A program made the translations under genes and the position numbers. A stretch of DNA of 64,000 bases from Albibacterium bauzanense. GTDB taxonomy: Bacteria > Bacteroidota > Bacteroidia > Sphingobacteriales > Sphingobacteriaceae. The notes beneath the pieces were generated by a model that worked only from the letters and a program-made list of their open reading frames with translations, was not told where the DNA came from and did no database searches. Positions 46,665 to 55,154 of this stretch are shown here, one piece after another (position 1 is the first letter of the stretch; each line of letters starts with the position of its first letter). The stretch lies in the NCBI RefSeq assembly GCF_004339765.1, contig NZ_SMGO01000001.1:186001-250000 (forward strand), in the 5' to 3' direction.

Positions 46665-47027
46665 TTAAAACTTAACGGTGATTAACGTTCCTAAAATAAT
46701 AAAAAATAACCCGATTAATTTTCCCCAGGTAAAAGTTTCCCCTAGAAAATAGATTCCAATAATAAATACCAAAGCAGGAGAGAGGCTCATAAAAGGATAT
46801 GCCTTGGTAATTTCAAATTTAGTCATGGCTGCCATCCAAAAAAGGGAAGCCAGAAATGCACTAATAAAGCCTGAGATAATATAAAAGTCTAATAAGGCAT
46901 GCCCCATAAACTTGAGTTTACCGCTAAACCCTTCAGGCAAACTCCCCAATTGATTAAGTCGCCATTTAAGGATTATCTGTCCATAAATAGTAAATAAGAT
47001 TGTACAGAAAATGTATATATACCCCAT
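46665..47027 (-). CDS. Small EamA/SMR-like membrane transporter, putative lipid-sugar flippase
   Basis: The 120-residue protein has four hydrophobic helices and conserved SMR/EamA residues ('YGQIILKWRLNQLG' at the start, 'FEITKAYPFMSLSPALVF', 'LGETFTWGKLIGLFFIILGTL'). ArnE/ArnF-type proteins of this size flip undecaprenyl-phosphate aminoarabinose. Placed first in a run with GtrB- and GtrC-like genes, it probably flips the lipid-sugar made by the 45733-46659 enzyme, taking the role GtrA plays in phage-borne Gtr systems. Confidence 0.82.
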   Translation of the reverse strand: MGYIYIFCTILFTIYGQIILKWRLNQLGSLPEGFSGKLKFMGHALLDFYIISGFISAFLASLFWMAAMTKFEITKAYPFMSLSPALVFIIGIYFLGETFTWGKLIGLFFIILGTLITVKF

Positions 47028-47096
47028 ATGGTCACAAATATATATGAATTAATGAATAATATTTTGATGTTTCAGTTAATTAAGTAATTGAAATTA

Positions 47097-47104
47097 TATA
47101 TTTG
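47097..47104 (+). promoter_or_regulatory. Possible -7 element upstream of the wbpP/tviB-like pair
   Basis: TATATTTG is a full match to the Bacteroidota -7 consensus TAnnTTTG in the 146-base gap between divergent genes. Only a poor -33 element (TTTC at 47070) is in reach. The following bases up to the ATG at 47174 are AT-rich and gene-free. Confidence 0.35.
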
Positions 47105-47173
47105 CATCACATAAAATCGTTATTTGAATTCATATTACTTTATTAATACTATTTAATTATAACAAAATTAATA

Positions 47174-48163
47174 ATGAGCAATAGTTCATCAGAACCAAAA
47201 ACCATATTAATTACCGGAGGAGCCGGGTTTATCGGTTCCAATCTATGCGAATACTTCTTAAATAAAGGCTATGTGATCCGCGTGTTGGATAACTTTTCTA
47301 CCGGTCATCGTCATAATATAGCCTCCTTTTTAGATCAGGAAAACTTTTCTTTAATTGAGGGAGATATCAGGAATCTGGAAGATTGCAAACAAGCCTGTGA
47401 AAATGCAGATTATATTCTGCATCAGGCGGCACTTGGTTCCGTACCCCGATCTATTAACGACCCCATCACTACCAACGAAGTAAACGTTAATGGATTTTTA
47501 AATATGCTGGTCGCAGCAAGAGATGCACAAGTAAAAAGGTTTGTTTATGCTGCAAGTTCTTCAACTTATGGCGATTCTGAATCTCTACCTAAAGTTGAAG
47601 ATAAAATCGGAAAGCCTCTATCTCCTTATGCAGTTACTAAATACGTTAATGAACTGTATGCCGATGTTTTTTCAAAAACATATGGTTTAGAGTGCATTGG
47701 ATTACGCTATTTCAACGTATTCGGCAGAAAACAAGACCCCAATGGTGCCTATGCTGCTGTGATACCTAAATTCGTTAAACAGTTCATGAGCTATGAAAGT
47801 CCGGTTATTAACGGTACTGGCGATTATTCACGCGATTTTACCTACATTGATAACGTAATCCAGATGAATGAGCTTGCTATCATGACTAATAATTCTGATG
47901 CTCTCAATACGGTTTATAATACAGCTGTAGGAGATCGTACCACCCTCAACGAATTAGTTCAATACCTAAAAGAATACCTAACAGAGTTTGACCCTAAGAT
48001 TGCCAGTGTTACTATTGAACACGGGGAAAATAGGGCAGGAGACATTCCACACTCTTTAGCAAGTATAGATAAGGCTAAAACATTACTGGGCTATAAACCA
48101 TCACACACCATACAGGAAGGTTTAAAAGAAGCTCTTACTTGGTACTGGGGAAATTTAAAATAA
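47174..48163 (+). CDS. wbpP: UDP-N-acetylglucosamine C4-epimerase, WbpP/TviC type
   Basis: The 329-residue extended SDR has 'ILITGGAGFIGSNLCEYFL', 'HQAALGSVPRSINDP' (a mark of WbpP/TviC-type HexNAc epimerases), 'AASSSTYGD', 'SPYAVTKYVNE' (YxxxK) and 'GLRYFNVFGRKQDP'. It interconverts UDP-GlcNAc and UDP-GalNAc, or the corresponding uronic acids. The next gene is a TviB/WbpO-like dehydrogenase, so together they should supply UDP-GalNAcA. Confidence 0.9.
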   Translation: MSNSSSEPKTILITGGAGFIGSNLCEYFLNKGYVIRVLDNFSTGHRHNIASFLDQENFSLIEGDIRNLEDCKQACENADYILHQAALGSVPRSINDPITTNEVNVNGFLNMLVAARDAQVKRFVYAASSSTYGDSESLPKVEDKIGKPLSPYAVTKYVNELYADVFSKTYGLECIGLRYFNVFGRKQDPNGAYAAVIPKFVKQFMSYESPVINGTGDYSRDFTYIDNVIQMNELAIMTNNSDALNTVYNTAVGDRTTLNELVQYLKEYLTEFDPKIASVTIEHGENRAGDIPHSLASIDKAKTLLGYKPSHTIQEGLKEALTWYWGNLK

Positions 48164-48182
48164 TACATAGAATAATATAGAA

Positions 48183-49475
48183 ATGAATAATCTTATAGAA
48201 ACTAGGATTGCTGTTATTGGTTTAGGTTATGTAGGTTTGCCCTTGGCACGTTTATTTGCGACTAAATACCCGGTAATCGGTTTTGATATTAATCAACCTC
48301 GTATCAATGCATTAAATGCAGGTATCGACTCAACATTGGAAGTATCTGAAGAGGTATTGAAAACAGTCTTAGTTGATAAGCCTTCTAATTCAAACGGACT
48401 CTATTGTTCTTCTACTTTATCCGATATTGCAAACTGCAATATCTATGTTGTAACCGTACCAACGCCTGTCGATAAAAACAATCGTCCAGATCTTACCCCG
48501 CTTTATAAATCAAGCGAAACTGTTGCTAAAGTATTAAAAAAGGGAGATATCGTAATTTACGAATCAACCGTTTATCCTGGTGTTACTGAAGATGAGTGCG
48601 TTCCTGTTCTTGAAAGAGTATCGGGTTTAAAATTCAATATTGATTTTTTTGCAGGCTATTCTCCAGAACGTATCAACCCGGGAGATAAAGAACGTACGGT
48701 AGAGAAAATATTAAAAGTAACTTCTGGCTCTACTCCTGCAATTGGGGAGCGGGTTAATGAGCTATATAAATCTGTAATTCCTGCCGGCACTCATTTGGCA
48801 CCTAGTATTAAAGTTGCTGAAGCTGCAAAAGTTATTGAGAATTCGCAGCGCGATATCAATATTGCCTTCGTAAATGAATTGGCAAAAATCTTTAATCGTT
48901 TAGATATTGATACCCATGCGGTATTAGAAGCAGCAGGTACCAAATGGAATTTCTTGCCTTTTAAACCAGGCTTGGTAGGCGGACATTGCATTGGTGTAGA
49001 TCCATACTATTTAGCACAAAAGGCTCAAGAGCACGGTTATCATCCTGAAATTATCTTAGCCGGCCGTCGTTTAAACGATGGAATGGGAGAGTACGTTGCT
49101 CAGGAAGTAATCAAATTAATGGTTAAGAAGGATATTCAGGTTAAAAACTCTAACATCCTTGTATTAGGGATCACTTTCAAAGAAAACTGTCCCGATGTCC
49201 GCAACACCAAAGTTGTAGATGTATTAAATGCTCTAAAGGATTACGATGTAAATATCACGATCTACGATCCTTGGGCAAATCCTGCTGAAGTTAAGCATGA
49301 ATACGGATGGGATAGCATCAAAGAGCTGGGCGATGCAAAAGATTGCGATGCCATTATTCTAGCTGTCGCTCACGATGAGTTCAAGTCTCTTGATCTCACT
49401 CAACTGTGCAAGAAAAATAAAGTTATCTACGATGTGAAAGGAATCTTAGGCGAATTGGCTGACGGGAGATTGTAA
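48183..49475 (+). CDS. tviB: UDP-HexNAc 6-dehydrogenase, TviB/WbpO type
   Basis: The 430-residue nucleotide-sugar dehydrogenase has '[17 protein letters not shown]', '[15 protein letters not shown]', '[11 protein letters not shown]', catalytic Cys269 in '[13 protein letters not shown]' and '[19 protein letters not shown]'. The sequence after the Cys and the length follow TviB (UDP-GlcNAc or UDP-GalNAc oxidation to the uronate) rather than UDP-glucose dehydrogenase. It follows the WbpP-like epimerase by 19 bases and ends the plus-strand run. Confidence 0.9.
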   Translation: MNNLIETRIAVIGLGYVGLPLARLFATKYPVIGFDINQPRINALNAGIDSTLEVSEEVLKTVLVDKPSNSNGLYCSSTLSDIANCNIYVVTVPTPVDKNNRPDLTPLYKSSETVAKVLKKGDIVIYESTVYPGVTEDECVPVLERVSGLKFNIDFFAGYSPERINPGDKERTVEKILKVTSGSTPAIGERVNELYKSVIPAGTHLAPSIKVAEAAKVIENSQRDINIAFVNELAKIFNRLDIDTHAVLEAAGTKWNFLPFKPGLVGGHCIGVDPYYLAQKAQEHGYHPEIILAGRRLNDGMGEYVAQEVIKLMVKKDIQVKNSNILVLGITFKENCPDVRNTKVVDVLNALKDYDVNITIYDPWANPAEVKHEYGWDSIKELGDAKDCDAIILAVAHDEFKSLDLTQLCKKNKVIYDVKGILGELADGRL

Positions 49476-49626
49476 TCTTTCTCTCAATTTCAAGCTAGCT
49501 TGCTTTATATAAATCCGTAGTTCTTCCGTATTGCGTCCGTTGTGTCTACGTTAAAACACGCAAAACAACATAGAGATTACGGAAGGATAACCTGAAAAAG
49601 ATTTAAGAATCTAATAGAAGAGCTTT
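49476..49626. other. Convergent intergenic gap with imperfect inverted repeat
   Basis: The gap between convergent genes holds CTTCCGTA at 49523-49530 and its complement TACGGAAG at 49578-49585. A second, inner pair is TTGCG at 49531-49535 and CGCAA at 49559-49563. The wording of the sequence (TTGCGTCCGTTGTGTCTACG, then TTAAAACACG) resembles short dispersed intergenic repeats of Bacteroidota. It may act as a terminator for both genes, but it has no clear T tract. Confidence 0.35.
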
Positions 49627-51465
49627 TTATTGGTATTTATTGATTAATTTATCTAAGAGTGTCATAAAATCAGCGTCGAGGTCTTTTGCCATTTCAACTG
49701 CCCCATACACATTTAGATGACTTTGGTCATAATACATAAGTGTATCTTTATAAAATGGAGGCGAGTTAAAAACCTTGCTTTTTGAGAGATCATAGTAATA
49801 TACATTATCATATTTATTAACAATCTCTTCAATAAGTTCCTTGTTTCGTGATCTGTCACTAACCTGAAATTTAAAATCAGTTGATTTTACAATAGATTTA
49901 TTTACTCGGACAGGATTCCGACCAATAATAGGAAAAGTATTTAAGATTATTAAGCTTTGGTTTGATCGTAAGTTTTTTGCAAAATTATTTAAGGCTATTT
50001 TCATTGATGGCAGTCTGTCAAACCCTATACTATTAATAATTATTATATCATTTTTAGCTACCTCTATTAATGTAGTGTCAATAAAAGTTTGAGCAATCTC
50101 ATAATTAATAGCACTATATGCAGGAACCTCTTCTCTGATGACCCCTCCAATAGATGGATAACCTGATGTTGTAATTGTTCTAAATGAAAAATTATTTTGT
50201 TTGCCAATATAATCCAAAAAAGGCTTGATAGCTAAAGCATGACTATCTCCAAAAAGAAATATCCTATCATACGTAGGTGATGCATTTCCAAATGTTTCAA
50301 TATTCTTTTTCCCATTTGATTCTGTCCCAAAAGTTGGCATAATATATTCGTCTGGCATTGCACTTTTCTTAGCAAGTACAGGAATAGTAAACGCAAGCAC
50401 CAGGAGGAATACAACTACAGGAGAAAAGGATAAAATAAATTTCTTATTCCCTGTAGTTCTAAAGACGTTTTCAATAAATGTATAAGAAAGCCATGCTAGA
50501 ACATAAGTCGAAACTGAGATGAATAGTATTTCATATACCGTAAAATCATAAGCCACATTCATTCCTTCTTGATATCTCATGAATGCCATAATAGGCCAGT
50601 GCCATAAATATAATGAATATGAAAGTTCTCCGATATGAACCATCACCTTTTTCGAAAGTAAGTCCGAGAATATATTTTTCTCGGAGATTAACAGTAATCC
50701 AGTACCGATAGTTGGGATTAATGCTAATACGCCAGGAAATGTGGATTGTCCAGTCATAAAGATTGCACTACCAAATATAGCCAAAAGACCTATCGTGCTG
50801 ATTATAAGACTATTATTCTTATTAATTGGCTTTCGTTTTAAAAAAATCAAACTCAATAGTGATCCGACAAAAAATTCAGGCATTCTTGCTAAAAGAGAAA
50901 AATACATACTTGATGTAGCATGATTAACCATCATTTGATAGGTGCTATATCCCGTAAACAAGATGATTAATCCACCCATAACATAGGGCAGGTATTTATT
51001 TTTTATGAATATTATAAGTAATGGTAGTATAAAATAGAATTGCATTTCTATTGATAATGACCAGGTGTGCAATAATGGGTTATCACTTAATCCTACCCCA
51101 AAATAAGATTCGCCTCTTGCAAATACAATATTGGATATGAATAAGGCGGAGCCTAAAATCGAACCTCTTAGGGTTTTTATATCATAATAAAGATATACGA
51201 AGTATACAGCAATTAATACAAAGATGACTAGGATAAAATGTGCAGGAACAATCCGCTTAATTCTTTTCTCATAGAATGTTAAGAAGCTGAAAGTACCTTT
51301 TGCCTTTTGATGCATCAAGATGGATGTAATGAGATAGCCTGATATTACAAAAAATATGTCTACCCCAATGAAGCCACCAGGAAGCCAAGAATGATTTAAA
51401 TGAAAAATAAAGACAAAAAGAAAGGCTAAAGCTCTTAGCCCTTGGATATCATTTCTGAATTGCAT
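49627..51465 (-). CDS. OafA/OatA-type acyltransferase 3 with C-terminal SGNH domain
   Basis: The 612-residue protein has an N-terminal acyltransferase-3 membrane domain of about ten helices ('MQFRNDIQGLRALAFLFVF', 'GVDIFFVISGYLI', 'FYEKRIKRIVPAHF'). A periplasmic SGNH-like domain from about residue 390 has 'IFLFGDSHALAIKPF' and 'YYDQSHLNVYGA' with Asp/His. OafA and OatA O-acetylate surface polysaccharides or peptidoglycan in this way, passing acetyl across the membrane. It probably acetylates the polymer of this locus. It stands alone on the minus strand and diverges from the pseB relic. Confidence 0.92.
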   Translation of the reverse strand: MQFRNDIQGLRALAFLFVFIFHLNHSWLPGGFIGVDIFFVISGYLITSILMHQKAKGTFSFLTFYEKRIKRIVPAHFILVIFVLIAVYFVYLYYDIKTLRGSILGSALFISNIVFARGESYFGVGLSDNPLLHTWSLSIEMQFYFILPLLIIFIKNKYLPYVMGGLIILFTGYSTYQMMVNHATSSMYFSLLARMPEFFVGSLLSLIFLKRKPINKNNSLIISTIGLLAIFGSAIFMTGQSTFPGVLALIPTIGTGLLLISEKNIFSDLLSKKVMVHIGELSYSLYLWHWPIMAFMRYQEGMNVAYDFTVYEILFISVSTYVLAWLSYTFIENVFRTTGNKKFILSFSPVVVFLLVLAFTIPVLAKKSAMPDEYIMPTFGTESNGKKNIETFGNASPTYDRIFLFGDSHALAIKPFLDYIGKQNNFSFRTITTSGYPSIGGVIREEVPAYSAINYEIAQTFIDTTLIEVAKNDIIIINSIGFDRLPSMKIALNNFAKNLRSNQSLIILNTFPIIGRNPVRVNKSIVKSTDFKFQVSDRSRNKELIEEIVNKYDNVYYYDLSKSKVFNSPPFYKDTLMYYDQSHLNVYGAVEMAKDLDADFMTLLDKLINKYQ

Positions 51466-51707
51466 TGTTTAGGTTTATTTTAGCTCGAAAGTAATTAAAT
51501 TGTAGGAGCTATCATAAATTATAAACAACATAAACGCTCTTTTTCATAAATCTTACTATAAGAAGAATAGATAGCAAGGAGTTTATCCAAGTGCAATAGC
51601 AGGAGTTTGGTATAAGAGATAAGATTGAAAATTGCGAGATAGTTATACAATGATTATTATTGCGCATCGTTTGCCTATATTTAAAAAGAATTTTAATTAA
51701 GATATCT

Positions 51708-51922
51708 ATGCTATCCAACAAATCTATATTAATAACCGGGGGCACAGGCTCTTTGGGAAAGGCATTAATTAAGCACATCTTAACAAATCATCCAGCTGTT
51801 ATGTAATGGGTTCAAGTGGATCAGTTATTCCTTTCTTTACCAGTAAAATGATATACGGTGTATTGCCAATTACTAATCCGAATATGACACGTTTTAATAT
51901 TTCTTTAGATGACAGTGTTGAT
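51708..51922 (+). pseudogene. pseB: pseB relic (UDP-GlcNAc 4,6-dehydratase/5-epimerase, internally deleted)
   Basis: ATG 51708 begins a clear PseB N-terminus ('SNKSILITGGTGSLGKA', about 29 codons) that ends in a TAA at 51804-51806. From 51803, in another frame, 40 codons continue with the middle of PseB: 'VMGSSGSVIPFF', then 'GVLPITNPNMTRFNISLDD'. Between the two parts about 130 codons are missing, and everything after this point up to the C-terminus (again well over 100 codons) is lost. The cofactor loop remains, but the catalytic lysine region is gone, so no enzyme can be made. The relic leads directly into pseC, so it was the first gene of the pse operon. A sequencing or assembly error is unlikely, because two separate deletions are needed. 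The 242 bases before it (51466-51707) hold nothing I can name. Confidence 0.9.
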
Positions 51923-51938
51923 TCAAGTTTTGACTATA

Positions 51939-53138
51939 ATGAAAAAACAATTTATTCCCTACAGCAGTCAACATATAACTGATGAAGATATTCAGGCAGT
52001 AATTGAAACCCTGAAATCAGATTATTTAACGCAAGGGCCAAAAATAGCTGAATTTGAAAATGCCTTTGCAAAATACATTGGAAGCAGCTACGCAGTATCA
52101 GTTGCTAATGGCACTGCTGCTCTTCATTTATGTGCATTAGCGCTGGATGTTAAAGAAGGTGATAAGGTTATCACAAGTCCCATTACATTTGCAGCCTCTG
52201 CAAATTGTGTACGTTATTGTGGTGGAGAGATCGTTTTCGGTGACATAGATCTTCAAACGTATCTATTGGATGTTAACTCAGTCAAATCCTTATTAGAATC
52301 ATCTCCGTCTGGCACGTACAAAGGCATCATTCCCATTGATTTTGGCGGCAGAGCAGTTAACTTAGAAGTTTTCCGTGAACTCGCAGATGAATATAATTTA
52401 TGGATTATTGAAGATGCCTGTCACGCACCTGGTGGTTATTTTACTAACTCGGACAATCAGAAGCAAAACTGCGGAAATGGTAATTATGCAGAACTTGCTG
52501 TATTCTCCTTTCATCCTGTTAAACACATCGCTTCTGGTGAAGGAGGAATGATCACTACAAACGATGAACGGTTATATAAAAAGCTTCTCCAATTAAGAAC
52601 ACATGGTATTGTTAAATCTGATAAGGATTTTACGAATAGCATTGAATTTGCAGGTGGGGAAGAATCTTATCCAGGATGGTATATGGAGATGCAGCTATTA
52701 GGTTTTAATTACCGTTTGACTGATTTTCAAGCTGCATTAGGGCTTAGTCAATTGGGTAGGGCTGATGAAGGCTTGATCAAGAGAAGATCCATTGCCAAAA
52801 CGTATGAAGATGCCTTTAACGGTCAATCGTATATTAAAGGGCAATCTGGAGTGATTGAAGGCCATGCTTATCACCTATATATACTTGAAGTAGAAGATCG
52901 TCTTGGTTTGTATAATTATTTACGCCAGAATAATATTTTCTCTCAGATTCATTATATACCCTGTCATTTAATGCCCTATTATCGTCAATTTGGCTGGAAA
53001 GAAGGCGATCGACTGCATTCTGAAAAATATTACAAACATTGCCTGAGTTTACCAATGTATCCTACCTTGAGCTATGAAGAACAAGAGTTTGTGATTAATA
53101 AAGTAAAAGAGTTCTATAATGAAGTTCGGAATAAATGA
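51939..53138 (+). CDS. pseC: PseC-type UDP-4-amino-4,6-dideoxy-N-acetyl-L-altrosamine transaminase
   Basis: I start at ATG 51939, giving the usual 'MKKQFIPYSSQHITDEDI'. An upstream in-frame ATG at 51909 falls inside the pseB relic and adds 10 residues made from its sequence. The 399-residue DegT-family protein has 'VANGTAALHLCALALDV', 'DACHAPGG' and 'FSFHPVKHIASGEGGMI' with the PLP Lys. It aminates C4 of the 4-keto-L-arabino sugar made by PseB. Since pseB is broken, its substrate would have to come from the FnlA-type enzyme at 15329 or another copy. It overlaps pseG by 20 bases. Confidence 0.92.
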   Translation: MKKQFIPYSSQHITDEDIQAVIETLKSDYLTQGPKIAEFENAFAKYIGSSYAVSVANGTAALHLCALALDVKEGDKVITSPITFAASANCVRYCGGEIVFGDIDLQTYLLDVNSVKSLLESSPSGTYKGIIPIDFGGRAVNLEVFRELADEYNLWIIEDACHAPGGYFTNSDNQKQNCGNGNYAELAVFSFHPVKHIASGEGGMITTNDERLYKKLLQLRTHGIVKSDKDFTNSIEFAGGEESYPGWYMEMQLLGFNYRLTDFQAALGLSQLGRADEGLIKRRSIAKTYEDAFNGQSYIKGQSGVIEGHAYHLYILEVEDRLGLYNYLRQNNIFSQIHYIPCHLMPYYRQFGWKEGDRLHSEKYYKHCLSLPMYPTLSYEEQEFVINKVKEFYNEVRNK

Positions 53139-54105
53139 TGTAATCATATATTCCGAAGGGGGATTTACTCTAGGCCTTGGGAATATTTATCGAATGATCG
53201 AACTTGCAAAGTCCTTAAAAGAAAATCGAGATTTCCACATAAGGTTTGTAACTTCCAGTGAGGCTTATATCGCAGAACTCATTAGGTATAATGGTTTTGA
53301 TGTTCTATTAGCAGAATATGATAAGTTGCTTGAAGTCATTAGTGGACAAAGCTTTGAGCTATTAATTATTGATAAATTAGGTGTCGAATCTGATTTCATT
53401 CAATCAATAAAAGATAAGAAAAGCAATCACTTTAAAACGGTTATTTTTGGTAATTGTACTTCTGCAAATCAGCTTGCTGATTTAGTAGTTAATGCTGTTA
53501 TTGGTACTGATTTTTCAAACAAAATACATACCGATCACTCTGGAACTAAATATCTAACCGGACCAAAGTATCTAACCTTAAGAAAAGAATTTGCATATAA
53601 AGCTTACCAGCATAAAAACATCCTTAATAATATTCTATTATTATTTGGAGGGTCAGATCAAGCCAATCTTTCTTGCAAAATATTAGAATATTTTCGCGGA
53701 TCATCGAACCCATATAAATTTACAGTTATAATAGGTAAGGGCTATCGCTTTCATGCTGAATTAGAAGGTATAACAAGAGGGAATGACAATATAAAGGTCC
53801 TAAGAGATATTGACAATGTGGAAGATGTAATGTTAGAAAATGATTTTCTTATTACTTCTCCTGGTACAACATTATTTGAAGGTTTTTATTTAGGTATACC
53901 TTGTATAGCATTGTATCAAAACGATTCACAGAAAGAAGTTTTCCGCAATTTCTACATGACTTTTTCCTATGAAGGCATTGATAATTTAGAGAATTACATG
54001 AACGATGTTTATTTTAATATCGAAAAGTATTATGAAGAATTAGATAAACTGGAAATAGGGTCGGGAAAACAAGATATAATTAACCATATAAGTGAATTAA
54101 TGTAA
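53119..54105 (+). CDS. pseG: PseG-type UDP-sugar hydrolase with altered active-site loop
   Basis: The 328-residue GT-B-like protein matches PseG/SpsG features: 'GPKYLTLRKEF', 'LLLFGGSDQANLS' and 'DFLITSPGTTLFEGFYLGIPCIAL'. PseG removes UDP from UDP-2,4-diacetamido-2,4,6-trideoxy-L-altrose. The N-terminal glycine loop, normally G-x-GH with an essential His, reads 'GLGNIYRM' here, with Asn22 in the His position. Either the enzyme is inactive or slow, or it acts on a different substrate. It overlaps pseC and is followed by pseI after 19 bases. Confidence 0.8.
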   Translation: MKFGINDVIIYSEGGFTLGLGNIYRMIELAKSLKENRDFHIRFVTSSEAYIAELIRYNGFDVLLAEYDKLLEVISGQSFELLIIDKLGVESDFIQSIKDKKSNHFKTVIFGNCTSANQLADLVVNAVIGTDFSNKIHTDHSGTKYLTGPKYLTLRKEFAYKAYQHKNILNNILLLFGGSDQANLSCKILEYFRGSSNPYKFTVIIGKGYRFHAELEGITRGNDNIKVLRDIDNVEDVMLENDFLITSPGTTLFEGFYLGIPCIALYQNDSQKEVFRNFYMTFSYEGIDNLENYMNDVYFNIEKYYEELDKLEIGSGKQDIINHISELM

Positions 54106-54124
54106 TTTCAAAAAGGCGCTATTA

Positions 54125-55135
54125 ATGGATAAAAAACAAGTATTTATTATTGCTGAATTATCAGCAAATCATAATAATGATTTTGACTTAGCTGTAAAAA
54201 CTATTAAAGCTATTGCAGATTCGGGTGCAGATGCCGTTAAAATTCAAACTTATAAACCTGAGAGCTTAACTTTAAACTTAAATACTGGTCTCTTTGCTCC
54301 ACGCACTGAAGGTTTATGGAAAGGTTACACCCCTTGGGCTCTGTATGAAGAAGCTTCTATGCCATACGAATGGCAACCTAAACTTAAACGAATCGCTGAA
54401 GATTTAGGTTTAACCTTTTTTTCTTCTCCTTTTGATAAAGAAGGAGTAGATTTTCTTGAAAGCATGGACGTATCATTATATAAAGTTGCTTCTATGGAAA
54501 TTACAGATATCCCTCTTATAAAGTATATAGCAAGTAAGGGTAAGCCTATAATTATTTCAACAGGTACTGCCGAACTGGAAGATATCGAATTAGCATTGAA
54601 ATCATGCAAAGAAATGGATAATGATTGTATTACTTTACTGAAATGCACTGCTGAATATCCAGCTCCTATTAATAAAGCTAATTTATTGACGATCCCTAAT
54701 TTCAAAGAAACCTTTGGGACAAAGGTTGGTGTTTCCGACCATACGATTGGTAGCACTGTCCCCGTAGTAGCTGTAGCGTTAGGAGCTACGGTTGTAGAAA
54801 AACATTTTATACTTGATCGAAGTTTAGGTGGTCCGGATTCTGCATTTTCCATGGAACCACATGAATTTAAAGCGATGGTACAGGCAATAAGAGAGGCAGA
54901 AAATGCACTAGGTCAAATTACTTATGATGTATCAGAACAAAGTAAAATGAAAAGGAGATCCTTGTTTGTGGTGGAAGACATTAATGCAGGAGAGAAGCTC
55001 ACTGAAAAGAATATTAAATCAATAAGGCCAGGCCATGGACTACACCCCAAACATTTCCAAACAATTCTTGGGAAATTTGCTAATCAAGATTTAAAAAAAG
55101 GTACGCCAACTAATTTAACGTTTTTTAGAGACTAG
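54125..55135 (+). CDS. pseI: Pseudaminic acid synthase, PseI (NeuB family)
   Basis: The 336-residue protein has an NeuB barrel ('FIIAELSANHNNDFDLAVKTI' over the first strand, 'KIQTYKPESLTL', 'YKVASMEITDIPLI', 'SDHTIGSTVPVVAVALGA', 'EKHFILDRSLGGPDSAFSMEP') and a C-terminal SAF domain ('RRSLFVVEDINAGEKLTEKN'). The 'ELSANHN' and 'GGPDSAFSMEP' wording is that of PseI rather than LegI or NeuB. It condenses PEP with the 6-deoxy-AltdiNAc sugar to give pseudaminic acid. Confidence 0.93.
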   Translation: MDKKQVFIIAELSANHNNDFDLAVKTIKAIADSGADAVKIQTYKPESLTLNLNTGLFAPRTEGLWKGYTPWALYEEASMPYEWQPKLKRIAEDLGLTFFSSPFDKEGVDFLESMDVSLYKVASMEITDIPLIKYIASKGKPIIISTGTAELEDIELALKSCKEMDNDCITLLKCTAEYPAPINKANLLTIPNFKETFGTKVGVSDHTIGSTVPVVAVALGATVVEKHFILDRSLGGPDSAFSMEPHEFKAMVQAIREAENALGQITYDVSEQSKMKRRSLFVVEDINAGEKLTEKNIKSIRPGHGLHPKHFQTILGKFANQDLKKGTPTNLTFFRD

Positions 55136-55154
55136 TAAAAACCTAACATCCAAG

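Noticed and set aside
51512-51778. Minus-strand open frame of about 88 codons upstream of the pse genes
   Set aside because: It lies antisense over the pseB relic, has no signal of a known family and no good start region.
54325-54852. Minus-strand open frame of 175 codons inside pseI
   Set aside because: It is the antisense shadow of a strongly conserved gene and its translation looks random.
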